NCBI RefSeq assembly: GCF_003112515.1
Contig: NZ_BEVZ01000004.1
Location: 1,099,157 to 1,163,156, forward strand
Origin: Streptomyces fragilis
Lineage (GTDB): Bacteria; Actinomycetota; Actinomycetes; Streptomycetales; Streptomycetaceae
Direction of reading: 5' to 3'
Length of the DNA stretch: 64,000 nucleotides
The notes below the pieces were generated by a model. That model was not told where the DNA came from, did not search any database, and saw only the letters and a program-made list of their open reading frames with translations. Within the stretch, counting starts at the first letter, position 1. The number at the start of each line of letters is the position of its first letter. Shown in pieces: positions 1 to 8,160 of this stretch. The translations under genes and the position numbers were made by a program.

Positions 1-144
1 ACTGCCGCGCCGCTGCCGCGCCGTCGGGATCCGGTGCGCGGGTCCGGGAACCGGACAAGGGGGGCAAAGCGTTGTGGGAGCAGAGGCGAGGTTCGAGAAG
101 CCGGGAAGGCGCAGCAGCCGCAGAGGGAGACGGGGGATCCGACC

Positions 145-759
145 ATGGCAGCCATCGATGGCGGTACGGGCGCCGGCCCGGGCGCGGCGGTGTCGCGCGG
201 GGAGCGCGTCCGGCTGGCCGGGAAGCTGATGCTGGGCTGGGTCGCCCTGCTGTGGGTGCTGGAGATCGTCGACGCGGCCTCGGGCAACGCCCTCGACCGT
301 TTCGGTGTGGTGCCACGCGACCCCGGCGAGCTGGTGGACGTGGTCCCCTCGGCCTTCGTGCACTTCGGCTTCGCCCACGTCGCCGCCAACACGCTGCCCC
401 TGCTGGTGCTCGGGTTCCTGGCCGCGCTCGGCGGGGTCCGGCGGTTCCTCGCCGTGTGCCTGCTGATCATGGTGGCCGACGGGGTGGGCGTCTGGCTCAT
501 ATCGCCGGCCGGGGTGAACACGGCGGGGGTCTCCGGGGTGATCTTCGGCCTGTTCGGCTTCCTGCTGGTCTCCGGCTTCGTGGAGCGCCGCCCGCTCGGT
601 GTGGTGGTCGCCGTGCTGATCACCGCGGTGTGGGGCAGCTCGATACTGGCGGGCCTCGCCCCCACCCAGACGGGGGTCAGCTGGCAGGGCCACCTGATAG
701 GCCTGCTCTCCGGTGTCGCGGCCGCCTTCCTCCTGGCCCGCCGCCCCCGCGCCGCCTAA
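145..759 (+). CDS. Rhomboid-family intramembrane serine protease
   Basis: Predicted 204-residue integral membrane protease that would cleave transmembrane helices inside the lipid bilayer. The catalytic serine lies in a G-V-S-G motif (Ser130) and the partner histidine in W-Q-G-H (His183). A His78-x3-Asn82 pair sits in the second hydrophobic segment, as rhomboids have. Hydrophobic segments begin near residues 26, 73, 99, 125, 149 and 182, giving the six-helix core. The open frame extends upstream to base 34, but the ATG at 145 begins a sensible short cytoplasmic N-terminus, while the upstream residues are Arg/Gly-rich and unlike a protein. It faces mqnP tail to tail. Substrates are unknown. 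The family call is firm; the start is likely. Confidence 0.88.
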   Translation: MAAIDGGTGAGPGAAVSRGERVRLAGKLMLGWVALLWVLEIVDAASGNALDRFGVVPRDPGELVDVVPSAFVHFGFAHVAANTLPLLVLGFLAALGGVRRFLAVCLLIMVADGVGVWLISPAGVNTAGVSGVIFGLFGFLLVSGFVERRPLGVVVAVLITAVWGSSILAGLAPTQTGVSWQGHLIGLLSGVAAAFLLARRPRAA

Positions 760-777
760 CGCTCCCCGCCCGGGCGG

Positions 778-825
778 ACCGGCGGTCGCACCGGCCCTCC
801 GGGGGGTGGGAAACGGACCGCCGGT
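778..825. terminator. Possible bidirectional hairpin between rhomboid and mqnP
   Basis: The 10-base arms ACCGGCGGTC (778-787) and GACCGCCGGT (816-825) are perfectly complementary, with a loop of 28 bases. They lie between two converging genes, and the right arm touches the mqnP stop codon. The long loop makes this a weak terminator call. Confidence 0.3.
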
Positions 826-1754
826 CAGACCGTCAGGCCGCGGACCACCAGGTCGAGCAGCGCGCAGACGAACAGGGCGATGCCGATGAACCCGTTGACG
901 CTGAAGAACGCCCGGTTGAGGCGGGACAGGTCGTGCGGGCGGACGATGGTGTGCTCGTAGACGAACGCGCCGGCCACGATCAGCAGGCCCACCCAGAAGA
1001 AGAGACCCGCCCCGGTGAGGAGGCCGAACCAGGCGAAGAGAGCCGTGGTGACGACGTGGCAGCCGCGCGCGCCCCAGATCGCCGCGGGGATGCCGAAGCG
1101 CGCCGGGACGGACTTCACGCCGACCTCACGGTCCGTCTCCACGTCCTGGCAGGCGTAGATCAGGTCGAAGCCGCCGATCCACACGCCGACGGCGACGCCC
1201 AGGACGACGGCGTCCCAGGACCACTCGCCGGTGACGGCCAGCCAGCCGCCGAGCGGGCCGATGGCCTGGGCCAGCCCCAGGATGGCCTGCGGGAAGTTCG
1301 TGAACCGCTTGCCGTACGGGTAGACCACCATCGGGATCGCCGCGAGCGGCGCCAGGATCAGGCACAGCGGGTTGAGCAGCGCCGCCGTCACCAGGAAGAC
1401 GGCGAGCGCGACCAGCGCGCCCGTCCACGCCGTCCGCACCGACACCGCGCCGGTGACCAGCTCACGCTGCGCGGTCCGCGGGTTCCGCGCGTCGATCTCC
1501 CGGTCGATGATCCGGTTGGCGGCCATCGCGAAGGTGCGCATGGCGACCATGGCGACGGTCACCAGCAGCAGGTCGGCCCAGTGCACGGAGCGGTCCACCG
1601 TGAACATCGCGGTGAGCGCCGCGATGTAGGCGAAGGGCAGCGCGAAGACCGAGTGCTCGATCATCACCAGGCGGAGGAAGGCCTTCACCCGGCCCGGCCG
1701 GCGTTCGGCGGGAACGGGACCTGTGGCGCCCGTGGCGTCAGCGGCGGCGGTCAA
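825..1754 (-). CDS. mqnP: Menaquinone biosynthesis prenyltransferase MqnP (UbiA family)
   Basis: Integral membrane UbiA-superfamily prenyltransferase of 309 residues, expected to attach the polyprenyl chain to the naphthoate-type intermediate of the futalosine menaquinone pathway. Two Asp-rich motifs that bind Mg-diphosphate are visible: N-R-I-I-D-R-E-I-D at residues 80-88 and D-V-E-T-D at 204-208. About eight or nine hydrophobic helices follow. The start is TTG at 1754, supported by a strong AAGGAG site seven bases upstream; no ATG lies near. The first 17 bases overlap the 3' end of the UbiD-family gene behind it, so the two are co-transcribed and probably translationally coupled. The pairing with a UbiD-like decarboxylase favours MqnP over UbiA or haem O synthase. 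Confidence 0.9.
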   Translation of the reverse strand: MTAAADATGATGPVPAERRPGRVKAFLRLVMIEHSVFALPFAYIAALTAMFTVDRSVHWADLLLVTVAMVAMRTFAMAANRIIDREIDARNPRTAQRELVTGAVSVRTAWTGALVALAVFLVTAALLNPLCLILAPLAAIPMVVYPYGKRFTNFPQAILGLAQAIGPLGGWLAVTGEWSWDAVVLGVAVGVWIGGFDLIYACQDVETDREVGVKSVPARFGIPAAIWGARGCHVVTTALFAWFGLLTGAGLFFWVGLLIVAGAFVYEHTIVRPHDLSRLNRAFFSVNGFIGIALFVCALLDLVVRGLTV

Positions 1755-3201
1755 TGCCGTACTCCTTCCACCGGCGGTCGACCTTCGCCGCCGTCTGAGG
1801 GTCGGGCAGGACCATCTCGGGCCAGCCGCCGTCCCTCGTGTAGCCCTCCTCGGGCCACTTCGCGGTCGCGTCGATGCCCGCCTTGCCGCCCCAGAACTGC
1901 TGGTAGGAGGCGTGGTCGAGGTGGTCGACGGGGCCCTCGACGACCGTGAGGTCGCGCGAGTAGTCCGTGTTGCCGAGGGCGCGCCAGGCGACCTCGTGCA
2001 GGTCGTGCACGTCGCAGTCGGAGTCGACGACGACGATCAGCTTGGTCAGCGACATCATGTGCGCACCCCAGATGGCGTGCATCACCTTCTGCGCGTGCTT
2101 CGGGTACTTCTTGTCGATCGAGACGATCGCGCAGTTGTGGAAGCCGCCCGCCTCGGGGAGGTGGTAGTCCACGATGTCCGGCACGATGATCTTGAGCAGC
2201 GGCAGGAAGAACCGCTCGGTGGCCCGCCCCAGCGGACCGTCCTCGGTCGGCGGCCGGCCGACCACGATCGACTGCAGCAGCGGCTTCTTGCGCATGGTGA
2301 CGCAGTCGATGGTCAGCGCGGGGAACGGCTCCTGCGGCGTGTAGAAGCCGGTGTGGTCGCCGAACGGCCCCTCCGGCAGCATTTCGCCCGGCTCCAGCCA
2401 GCCCTCCAGCACCACCTCGGCGTTGGCCGGGACCTGCAGCGGGACGGTCTTGCAGTCGACCATCTCGATCCGCCGGCCCGCGACGAACCCGGCGAACAGG
2501 TACTCGTCGATCCCGCCCGGCAGCGGCGCGGTCGCCGCGTAGGTGACCGAGGGCGGGCAGCCGAAGGCGATCGCGACCGGCAGCCGCTCACCGCGGCGGG
2601 CGGCGACCTGGTAGTGGTTGCGGCTGTCCTTGTGGATCTGCCAGTGCATGCCGATGGTGCGCCTGTCGTGGCGCTGCAGCCGGTAGAGGCCGAGGTTGCG
2701 CACGCCCGTCTCCGGGTCCTTGGTGTGCGTCAGGCCCAGGTTGAAGAACGCGCCGCCGTCCTGCGGCCAGGTGAAGAGCGCGGGGAGCTGGTCGAGGTCC
2801 ACGTCGTCGCCGGTGAGCACGACCTCCTGCACGGGGCCGTCCTTCACCTTCTTCGGCGGCACGTGCGTCATCGTGCCCAGCTTCCCGAATGCCTCCCGCA
2901 CGCCCACGAACCCGTGCGGCAGCTCGGGCTTGAGCAGACCGGCGATGGTCTCGCCGATCTCCTCGTAGGACTTCAGGCCGAGCGCCTTGAGGAGGCGCCG
3001 GTCGGTGCCGAAGACGTTCATCGCGAGCGGCATCGCGGAGCCGCGCACGTTCTCGAAGAGCAGCGCCGGGCCGCCCGACTTCTGGACCCGGTCGACGATC
3101 TCCCCGACCTCCAGATGGGGGTCGACCTCGGCCGTCACCCGCTTCAGGTCTCCGTCGCGCTCCAGGGCCCGCAGGAAGGAGCGAAGATCGTCGTAAGCCA
3201 T
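1738..3201 (-). CDS. mqnL: Menaquinone biosynthesis decarboxylase MqnL (UbiD family)
   Basis: UbiD-family prenylated-FMN decarboxylase, 487 residues, the usual length. In the futalosine route it is expected to remove the carboxyl group from the prenylated intermediate made by MqnP. The family signature P-E-G-P-F-G-D-H-T-G-F-Y-T-P occupies about residues 276-289 and contains a catalytic/metal-site acidic residue. The ATG at 3201 is the only good start. It is upstream of mqnP in the same two-gene unit. Its flavin prenyltransferase partner (UbiX/MqnX) is not in the window. Assignment to menaquinone rather than aromatic-acid decarboxylation rests on the mqnP neighbour. Confidence 0.88.
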   Translation of the reverse strand: MAYDDLRSFLRALERDGDLKRVTAEVDPHLEVGEIVDRVQKSGGPALLFENVRGSAMPLAMNVFGTDRRLLKALGLKSYEEIGETIAGLLKPELPHGFVGVREAFGKLGTMTHVPPKKVKDGPVQEVVLTGDDVDLDQLPALFTWPQDGGAFFNLGLTHTKDPETGVRNLGLYRLQRHDRRTIGMHWQIHKDSRNHYQVAARRGERLPVAIAFGCPPSVTYAATAPLPGGIDEYLFAGFVAGRRIEMVDCKTVPLQVPANAEVVLEGWLEPGEMLPEGPFGDHTGFYTPQEPFPALTIDCVTMRKKPLLQSIVVGRPPTEDGPLGRATERFFLPLLKIIVPDIVDYHLPEAGGFHNCAIVSIDKKYPKHAQKVMHAIWGAHMMSLTKLIVVVDSDCDVHDLHEVAWRALGNTDYSRDLTVVEGPVDHLDHASYQQFWGGKAGIDATAKWPEEGYTRDGGWPEMVLPDPQTAAKVDRRWKEYGIDRRR

Positions 3202-3266
3202 GCCCCCCAGTATCGCCGAGGGCTTCGCGGACCTGGCGTCCGCCCCTCGGACGAAGCACCCGGCCA

Positions 3267-3280
3267 GCCGCTACCCTGGG
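3267..3280 (+). promoter_or_regulatory. Duplicated promoter-like segment upstream of the PLDc_N pair
   Basis: The segment CAGCCGCTACCCTG upstream of copy 1 is matched by CAGCCGCTAGTCTG (about 3798-3811) upstream of copy 2. The variable hexamers TACCCT and TAGTCT look like -10 elements at comparable distances from each start, so the duplication may have included the promoter. No convincing -35 was seen. Confidence 0.35.
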
Positions 3281-3338
3281 TGACGTCACGGGTCGGCTGC
3301 CGCCGTCCCGCCGTCGTTCCGCTGGGGGTATGCCCGTC

Positions 3339-3761
3339 ATGCTGAGGATCCTGCCGCTGCTCCTGGTGCTGGCCCTGACCATCTACGCGTTCATCGACTG
3401 CCTGAACACCCCGGAGGAAGACGTCCGGGTCCTACCGAAGCCGATCTGGGCGATGCTCATCCTGCTGCTCGGCACGGCGCTGATCGGCCCGGTGGCGTGG
3501 CTGGTCGCGGGCAAGGTCCGTCACGGCGGCGGCGCGGAGGAGGGCTCCTTCGGTCCGCGCGGCGGGCAGCGGGGCGGACCGCGCGGGGGGCAGCGCCGGC
3601 AGCGGTTCGTGGCGCCGGACGACAACCCCGACTTCCTCAAGTCGCTGGGCGAGGAGACGCGCAGGCGCGGCAAGGACGGCGAGGAGCCCGGGCAGCGCGA
3701 CCAGCGGGAGGACCCGCGTGACGAGCGCCGCGGCCGGGACGAGGACGCGCCGGAGAGCTGA
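3339..3761 (+). CDS. Small PLDc_N-type membrane protein, copy 1
   Basis: A 140-residue protein with two hydrophobic helices (about residues 3-20 and 36-57) joined by F-I-D-C-L-N-T-P-E-E, the pattern of the PLDc_N (phospholipase D N-terminal, nuclease-free) family, followed by a Gly/Arg-rich charged tail. There is no HKD catalytic motif, so it is not a phospholipase. The ATG at 3339 is preferred over the ATG at 3330 because it aligns with the start of the paralogue directly downstream (M-L-R-I-L-P) and places a GGGGG site about ten bases upstream. Function is unknown; a membrane-anchored adaptor is only a guess. Confidence 0.8.
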   Translation: MLRILPLLLVLALTIYAFIDCLNTPEEDVRVLPKPIWAMLILLLGTALIGPVAWLVAGKVRHGGGAEEGSFGPRGGQRGGPRGGQRRQRFVAPDDNPDFLKSLGEETRRRGKDGEEPGQRDQREDPRDERRGRDEDAPES

Positions 3762-3860
3762 CGCTCCCCCAGGAGCCGCCGGGTGGCGCGTCCGGCGCAG
3801 CCGCTAGTCTGCCGCTCCTCACCGTTCGAACAACCTGTCGCGTCCTGGGGGGACTTGGAC

Positions 3861-4262
3861 ATGCTCCGGATTCTGCCGTTCCTGTTGGTGCTGGCCCTGT
3901 GGATCTACGCCTTCATCGACTGCCTCAACACCCCCGAGGAGAAGGTCCGCGGCCTGCCCAAGGTGGTCTGGGTGCTGATCATCCTCTTCCTCGGCGAGGT
4001 GCTGGTCGGCCCGATCGCCTGGCTGGTGGCCGGCAAGGTCCGTGACGGCGCCGCCGCCCACCGCGGCTCCACGCCCTCGGAGTGGCACCGCGACCACCGC
4101 CCCTCCGCCCCCGTCGCCCCGGACGACGACCCGGCGTTCCTCGCCCGGCTCGCCGAGGAGAACAAGCGGGACGAGGCCCTCCTGAAGGACTGGGAGGCCG
4201 ACCTGCGCCGCCGCGAGGAGGAGCTGCGCCGGCAGGAGCAGCAGGACCGCAAGGAGAACTGA
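3861..4262 (+). CDS. Small PLDc_N-type membrane protein, copy 2
   Basis: A 133-residue paralogue of the preceding gene: same N-terminus (M-L-R-I-L-P), two helices and the F-I-D-C-L-N-T-P-E-E loop. The C-terminus differs, ending in a charged segment rich in Glu, Arg and Gln (about residues 90-133) that is likely helical or coiled coil. A GGGGGG tract nine bases upstream supports the ATG at 3861. The next gene, a LysR regulator, begins six bases after the stop, so the two are probably one transcript. Function unknown. The pair reads as a tandem duplication with diverged tails. Confidence 0.8.
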   Translation: MLRILPFLLVLALWIYAFIDCLNTPEEKVRGLPKVVWVLIILFLGEVLVGPIAWLVAGKVRDGAAAHRGSTPSEWHRDHRPSAPVAPDDDPAFLARLAEENKRDEALLKDWEADLRRREEELRRQEQQDRKEN

Positions 4263-4268
4263 GACACC

Positions 4269-5186
4269 ATGTCCCCGGCGCTCGACCTGCGGCTGCTGGC
4301 GACCTTCGAGAAGGTCGCCGCCCTGCTCAGCTTCACCCGCGCGGCCGCCGAGCTGGCGTACGCGCAGTCCACGGTGACCGCGCAGGTGCGGGCGCTGGAA
4401 CAGGACCTGGGCGTCGCCCTCTTCGACCGCCTCGGCAGCCGTATCCGGCTCACCGAGGCCGGGGAGCGGCTGCTGCCGTACGCCCGCCGCCTCCTGGACC
4501 TGGCCGCCGAGGCGCGGGCCGCCGCCGTCGAGCCCCACGAGCCCTCCGGGCTGCTCACCGTCGGCACCATCGAGTCGCTGACGTCGTACCGGCTGCCGCC
4601 GCTCTTCGAGCTGTTCCACCACCGCTACCCGAAGGTGCGGCTGTCGCTGCGCACCACCATCGGCGACGAGACGCTGGACGCGCTCCGGCGCGGCGTCTAC
4701 GACCTCGGCTTCCTGATGGAGGCCCGCACCGAGCACGCGGGACTGGAGACGGTGGTCCTGCTGCCGGAGCCGCTGGCCCTGGTGGCGGCGCCCGGTCACC
4801 CGCTCGCCGGCCGCCCCCTGACCACCGGCGACCTCTGCGGGGCCACGCTGCTCGCCGTGGAGTCGGGCTGCGCGTTCCGCGACCTCTTCGAGGCCGAGCT
4901 CACCGCCGTCGCCGGGGAGCCGGTCGCCTTCCGCGAGTTCGGCACCGTGGAGGCCACCAAACGCGCCGCGGCGACCGGCCTGGGGATCGCCCTGCTCCCC
5001 GAGGTCACGGTCGCCGACGCGCTGGCCGCCCAGGCGCTTCAGCGCCTCGACTGGCGGCCGTCGTTCACTCTCCACTCGCAACTGGCGTGGCGGTCCGGGA
5101 AGCGGCTGCCTCCCGCGGCGCGTCTGTTCGTGGAGCAGACCCGGCGGCTGCTGCGGGAGCAGCAGGAGCGGCCGCCGGCTTCCTGA
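4269..5186 (+). CDS. LysR-family transcriptional regulator
   Basis: A 305-residue LysR-type regulator. The N-terminal winged helix-turn-helix (about residues 5-65: L-L-A-T-F-E-K-V-A, F-T-R-A-A-A-E-L, L-F-D-R-L-G) is canonical, followed by a periplasmic-binding-protein-like effector domain from about residue 90. Length is normal for the family. The ATG at 4269 follows an AAGGAG site. Its last 122 bases overlap, tail to tail, the 3' end of the EamA exporter on the other strand. That suggests functional linkage, but LysR targets are usually divergent, so regulation of the exporter is only a hypothesis. Confidence 0.9.
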   Translation: MSPALDLRLLATFEKVAALLSFTRAAAELAYAQSTVTAQVRALEQDLGVALFDRLGSRIRLTEAGERLLPYARRLLDLAAEARAAAVEPHEPSGLLTVGTIESLTSYRLPPLFELFHHRYPKVRLSLRTTIGDETLDALRRGVYDLGFLMEARTEHAGLETVVLLPEPLALVAAPGHPLAGRPLTTGDLCGATLLAVESGCAFRDLFEAELTAVAGEPVAFREFGTVEATKRAAATGLGIALLPEVTVADALAAQALQRLDWRPSFTLHSQLAWRSGKRLPPAARLFVEQTRRLLREQQERPPAS

Positions 5187-6042
5187 GCGTCACCTTGAGG
5201 CTCGCGAGGACGATCAGCGGCAGGCCCAGCGCCTGCAGCCACCCCATGAGGTGCCCGTACACCGCCCAGTCGGTGAGCATCGCGACCGCCGGGTAGACGA
5301 AGGCCAGCACGGCGATCTTCGCGGTGGGCAGCTTGGCGTAGGCGGCGTACATCAGCACGTACATCACGCCGGTGTGGAAGACGCCGAGCGTCACCAGCCA
5401 GCCCCAGGCGCCGGCGCCCGCGCCGCCCATCGCGCCCAGGTCGGCGAACGGCAGCAGCAGCGGGATGCCCACGACGACCTGCACCAGGGCGATCAGGTGC
5501 GGCCGCACGCCCCGCACCCGCTTGACCACCAGGGTGGCCAGTCCGTAGAGCACCGCGGCGCCCAGCGCCTGGCCGATGCCGAGCAGGTAGTGGCCGTCGC
5601 CGCCGGTCAGGTCCTCCGGCCGGACGCCCGAAACCAGGACCAGACCGGCGAAGGCGAGCGCCACCCAGCCGAGGGTGGCGGCGGTCAGCCGCTCACGGAA
5701 GAGCAGGGCGCCGAACACCACGACGAAGAACGGCTGCATGTGGTAGACGACCGACGCCACCGAGATGGAGGTGTTGCCGTACGACTCGAACAGCAGGATC
5801 CAGTTGCCGACGATGAACAGTCCCGCCAGCACGGTCAGCGCCAGGCTGCGCCGGGTGAACCCGTGCCCCCGTATCCAGCCGCGGGCGGCGACGTAGGCGC
5901 CGAGGGCCAGCGCGCCGAAGACCACCCGGAAGAACACCACGTTGAGCGAGGAGGCCCCCGACTCGACCACGAACACGCCGATCGTCCCGGACAGCACCAT
6001 GGCGGTGGTGAGCTGGGCGATCCCCTTCGTCTCTGTTGTCAT
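5065..6042 (-). CDS. EamA/DMT-family transporter
   Basis: A 325-residue drug/metabolite-transporter-superfamily permease with about ten hydrophobic helices arranged as two EamA repeats (about residues 8-140 and 150-290). The tail from about residue 295 is Ala/Pro-rich. The ATG at 6042 is clean. Substrate cannot be read; such proteins often export amino acids or small metabolites. The final 122 bases are antisense to the LysR gene, and the low-complexity tail lies in that overlap, so the C-terminus may have lengthened by loss of an earlier stop. Confidence 0.85.
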   Translation of the reverse strand: MTTETKGIAQLTTAMVLSGTIGVFVVESGASSLNVVFFRVVFGALALGAYVAARGWIRGHGFTRRSLALTVLAGLFIVGNWILLFESYGNTSISVASVVYHMQPFFVVVFGALLFRERLTAATLGWVALAFAGLVLVSGVRPEDLTGGDGHYLLGIGQALGAAVLYGLATLVVKRVRGVRPHLIALVQVVVGIPLLLPFADLGAMGGAGAGAWGWLVTLGVFHTGVMYVLMYAAYAKLPTAKIAVLAFVYPAVAMLTDWAVYGHLMGWLQALGLPLIVLASLKVTLRKPAAAPAAPAAAAGSAPRTDAPREAAASRTATPVASGE

Positions 6043-6097
6043 GCCCCGAAGCTACGGCGCGCCCGCCGCCCGGGGCCACGCCGGACCACCCCGTGAT

Positions 6098-6115
6098 GCC
6101 GATGGGGCCATCGGC
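6098..6115. repeat. Inverted repeat in the EamA promoter region
   Basis: GCCGATGG and CCATCGGC form perfect 8-base arms separated by two bases, about 56-73 bases upstream of the EamA start and 39 bases downstream of the next minus-strand gene. The short centre favours a protein-binding operator over a terminator. The regulator is unknown; the neighbouring LysR protein is one candidate. Confidence 0.35.
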
Positions 6116-6153
6116 GCAGCCGATGACCCCAGGTCGGCACCACTGCGGTGCCG

Positions 6154-6936
6154 TCAGCGCAGGCGCGAGGAGGACAGGATCGAGAACAGGTGGGCCGGGA
6201 CCATCACCCAGGTCACGGCCGCGAGGACCACCAGGGCGATCCGGGTGGCGTCCAGGTTGCCCAGGGCGGCGTCCACCACGGCGGTGGCCAGGAGCACCAG
6301 GGACGCCTCGATGCCGTTGGTCAGCCGGTGGATCTTGAACGCGGCGGCCAGCTTGCGCAGCGTGGCGACGCCCTCCGAGCGCGGCCGCGTCGACTCGTCG
6401 TCGGCCACCGCCAGTCCGCGGCGGGCGCGGGCCACGTCCACCAGGTCGGTCGAGGCCTTCAGCAGGACCACGCCCATGGCGGTGAACAGGCCGAGCGAGA
6501 CCCAGCCGTCGAAGGAGCCGCCGTCGCCCCAGCCGGCCGCCCGGAAGCCGGCGCCGGCCAGCAGCGCCGCGTCGGCGAGGTACGCGCCGAGCCGGTCGAC
6601 GTAGATGCCGGCCGCGCTGTTCTGGCCCTTCCACCGCGCGACCTCGCCGTCGACGCAGTCGAACAGCAGGAACAGCTGGAACAGCACGGCGGCCAGGACC
6701 GCGCCGGTGAGCCCGGGAATCAGCAGGGCGGCGCCCGCGGCCACACCGCAGACCACCATCGTCCAGGTCAGCGCGTCCGGGGTGACCGGCGTCCGCACCA
6801 GCTGGCGCGTCACCCGCAGGGAGATCGCCCGCATGTACATCCGGCCGGCCCAGTGCTCGCCGTTGCGGCTGGCCAGCTTGGCCTGCGGCTGGCAGACCTC
6901 CCGAAGCTCCTCCAGGACCGGGGCAGCAGCCACCAT
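6154..6936 (-). CDS. CDP-alcohol phosphatidyltransferase family protein, variant motif
   Basis: About 260 residues. The family motif D-G-x2-A-R-x8-G-x3-D is visible as D-G-E-V-A-R ... G-I-Y-V-D, with several hydrophobic helices around it. Canonical enzymes continue x3-D, where the last Asp acts as general base; here that position is Ala (R-L-G-A). The protein may therefore use a different base or be a specialised subfamily. The ATG at 6936 is chosen; a GTG six bases upstream is possible. Which polar headgroup it would transfer (inositol phosphate, glycerol phosphate or other) cannot be told. Confidence 0.75.
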   Translation of the reverse strand: MVAAAPVLEELREVCQPQAKLASRNGEHWAGRMYMRAISLRVTRQLVRTPVTPDALTWTMVVCGVAAGAALLIPGLTGAVLAAVLFQLFLLFDCVDGEVARWKGQNSAAGIYVDRLGAYLADAALLAGAGFRAAGWGDGGSFDGWVSLGLFTAMGVVLLKASTDLVDVARARRGLAVADDESTRPRSEGVATLRKLAAAFKIHRLTNGIEASLVLLATAVVDAALGNLDATRIALVVLAAVTWVMVPAHLFSILSSSRLR

Positions 6937-7002
6937 CTCCACGTGTTCCTTCCACCGATGTCGCCGAGTGACGGCCAGGGTAGAGCAGGCCCCGCGAGTG
7001 CG

Positions 7003-7033
7003 AGGAGCCGCCCCCTGCGCGGGGGCGGCTCCT
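7003..7033 (-). terminator. Hairpin terminator of the cytochrome c maturation operon
   Basis: Perfect 13-base arms (7003-7015 and 7021-7033, AGGAGCCGCCCCC and its complement) with a five-base loop, 20 bases beyond the ccsB stop. No U-tract follows, as is usual in Streptomyces. Confidence 0.75.
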
Positions 7034-7053
7034 GGGCGCAAGGGCGGGGCCGG

Positions 7054-8160
7054 TCAGCCGTCGACGCCGGCGTAGGAGTGCTTGCTGCCGGAGACGAAGA
7101 TGTTGACGCCGTAGTAGTTGAACAGCCAGCAGCCGAAGGCGATCAGCGCCAGGTAGGCGGCCTTGCGGCCCTTCCAGCCGGCGGTGGCCCGGGCGTGCAG
7201 GTAGCAGGCGTAGGCGATCCAGGTGATGAACGACCAGGTCTCCTTCGGGTCCCAGCCCCAGTAGCGGCCCCAGGCGTCGCCCGCCCAGATGGCGCCGGCG
7301 ATGATCGTGAACGTCCACAGCGGGAAGACCGCCGCGTTGATCCGGTAGGCGAACTTGTCCAGCGAGGTGGCCGCGGGCAGCCGCTCCATGACCGAGGTGG
7401 CGAAGCGGCCCGGCTTGCCGCCGGTGGCCAGCTTGTTCTCGTAGGAGTCGCGGAACAGGTACAGGACGGTGGAGACCGCCGCCACGTAGAACACCGCGCC
7501 GCAGAGGATGGCGGTGGAGACGTGGATGTACAGCCAGTACGAGTGCAGCGCCGGGACCAGCTGGTCGCTCTCGGTGTAGAGCCAGGTCACCGCGACGCCG
7601 AGGTCCAGCAGTACCGCGGTGATCAGCGGCAGGCCCATCCAGCGGACGTTGCGGCGGAAGGCCAGCAGCGCCAGGTAGACGCCGACGGCCACCGTGGTGA
7701 AGGTGATGTTGAACTCGTACATGTTGCCCCACGGCGCCCGCTGCACGGACAGCGCGCGGGTCAGCACGCCGCCGAAGGACAGCAGGAAGCCGAGGACGGT
7801 CAGCGAGACCGCGATCCGGCCGTACAGGTCGCCCTGCTCGTCGCCGCCGTGGGCGCCGGGACCGTCCGGGACCTCGGCGCGGGACGCGCCCGAGGACCGG
7901 ACGACGACCTCGGGCCGCTCCAGCACGGCGGTGCCGCCGGCCTTCTTCACCGTCACCGCCGGGGCGGACGCGGCCTTCTTCTCCGCCCCCTCGCCGGCCG
8001 TGAGCGCGGCGGCCGTGCGGGCCACCTTGCTGCGGCTGCCGAAGGTCCACTCGGCGATGTAGGCGAAGAAGGCCAGGGTGTAGACGGCCATCGCGGAGTA
8101 GATCAGCACGTTGCTGATCTGCGCGAGACTCTCGTTGGTCGTGGCGGCGAGCGTCGTCAC
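7054..8160 (-). CDS. ccsB: Cytochrome c biogenesis protein CcsB (ResC)
   Basis: Integral membrane haem-handling subunit of the System II cytochrome c synthase, 368 residues. The tryptophan-rich haem-binding signature W-G-R-Y-W-G-W-D-P-K-E-T is near residue 300, and flanking membrane histidines are present. Between the first helix and the core lies a poorly conserved, charged loop of about 70 residues (about 45-115). It overlaps resB by four bases (ATGA) and is last in the four-gene operon. Together with ResB it exports haem and ligates it to the CXXCH sites of apocytochromes. Confidence 0.93.
   Translation of the reverse strand: MTTLAATTNESLAQISNVLIYSAMAVYTLAFFAYIAEWTFGSRSKVARTAAALTAGEGAEKKAASAPAVTVKKAGGTAVLERPEVVVRSSGASRAEVPDGPGAHGGDEQGDLYGRIAVSLTVLGFLLSFGGVLTRALSVQRAPWGNMYEFNITFTTVAVGVYLALLAFRRNVRWMGLPLITAVLLDLGVAVTWLYTESDQLVPALHSYWLYIHVSTAILCGAVFYVAAVSTVLYLFRDSYENKLATGGKPGRFATSVMERLPAATSLDKFAYRINAAVFPLWTFTIIAGAIWAGDAWGRYWGWDPKETWSFITWIAYACYLHARATAGWKGRKAAYLALIAFGCWLFNYYGVNIFVSGSKHSYAGVDG

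Noticed and set aside
72..1949. 625-codon plus-strand open frame
   Set aside because: It overlaps rhomboid and mqnP in another frame and is a GC-skew shadow with Arg/Gly/Asp-rich composition.
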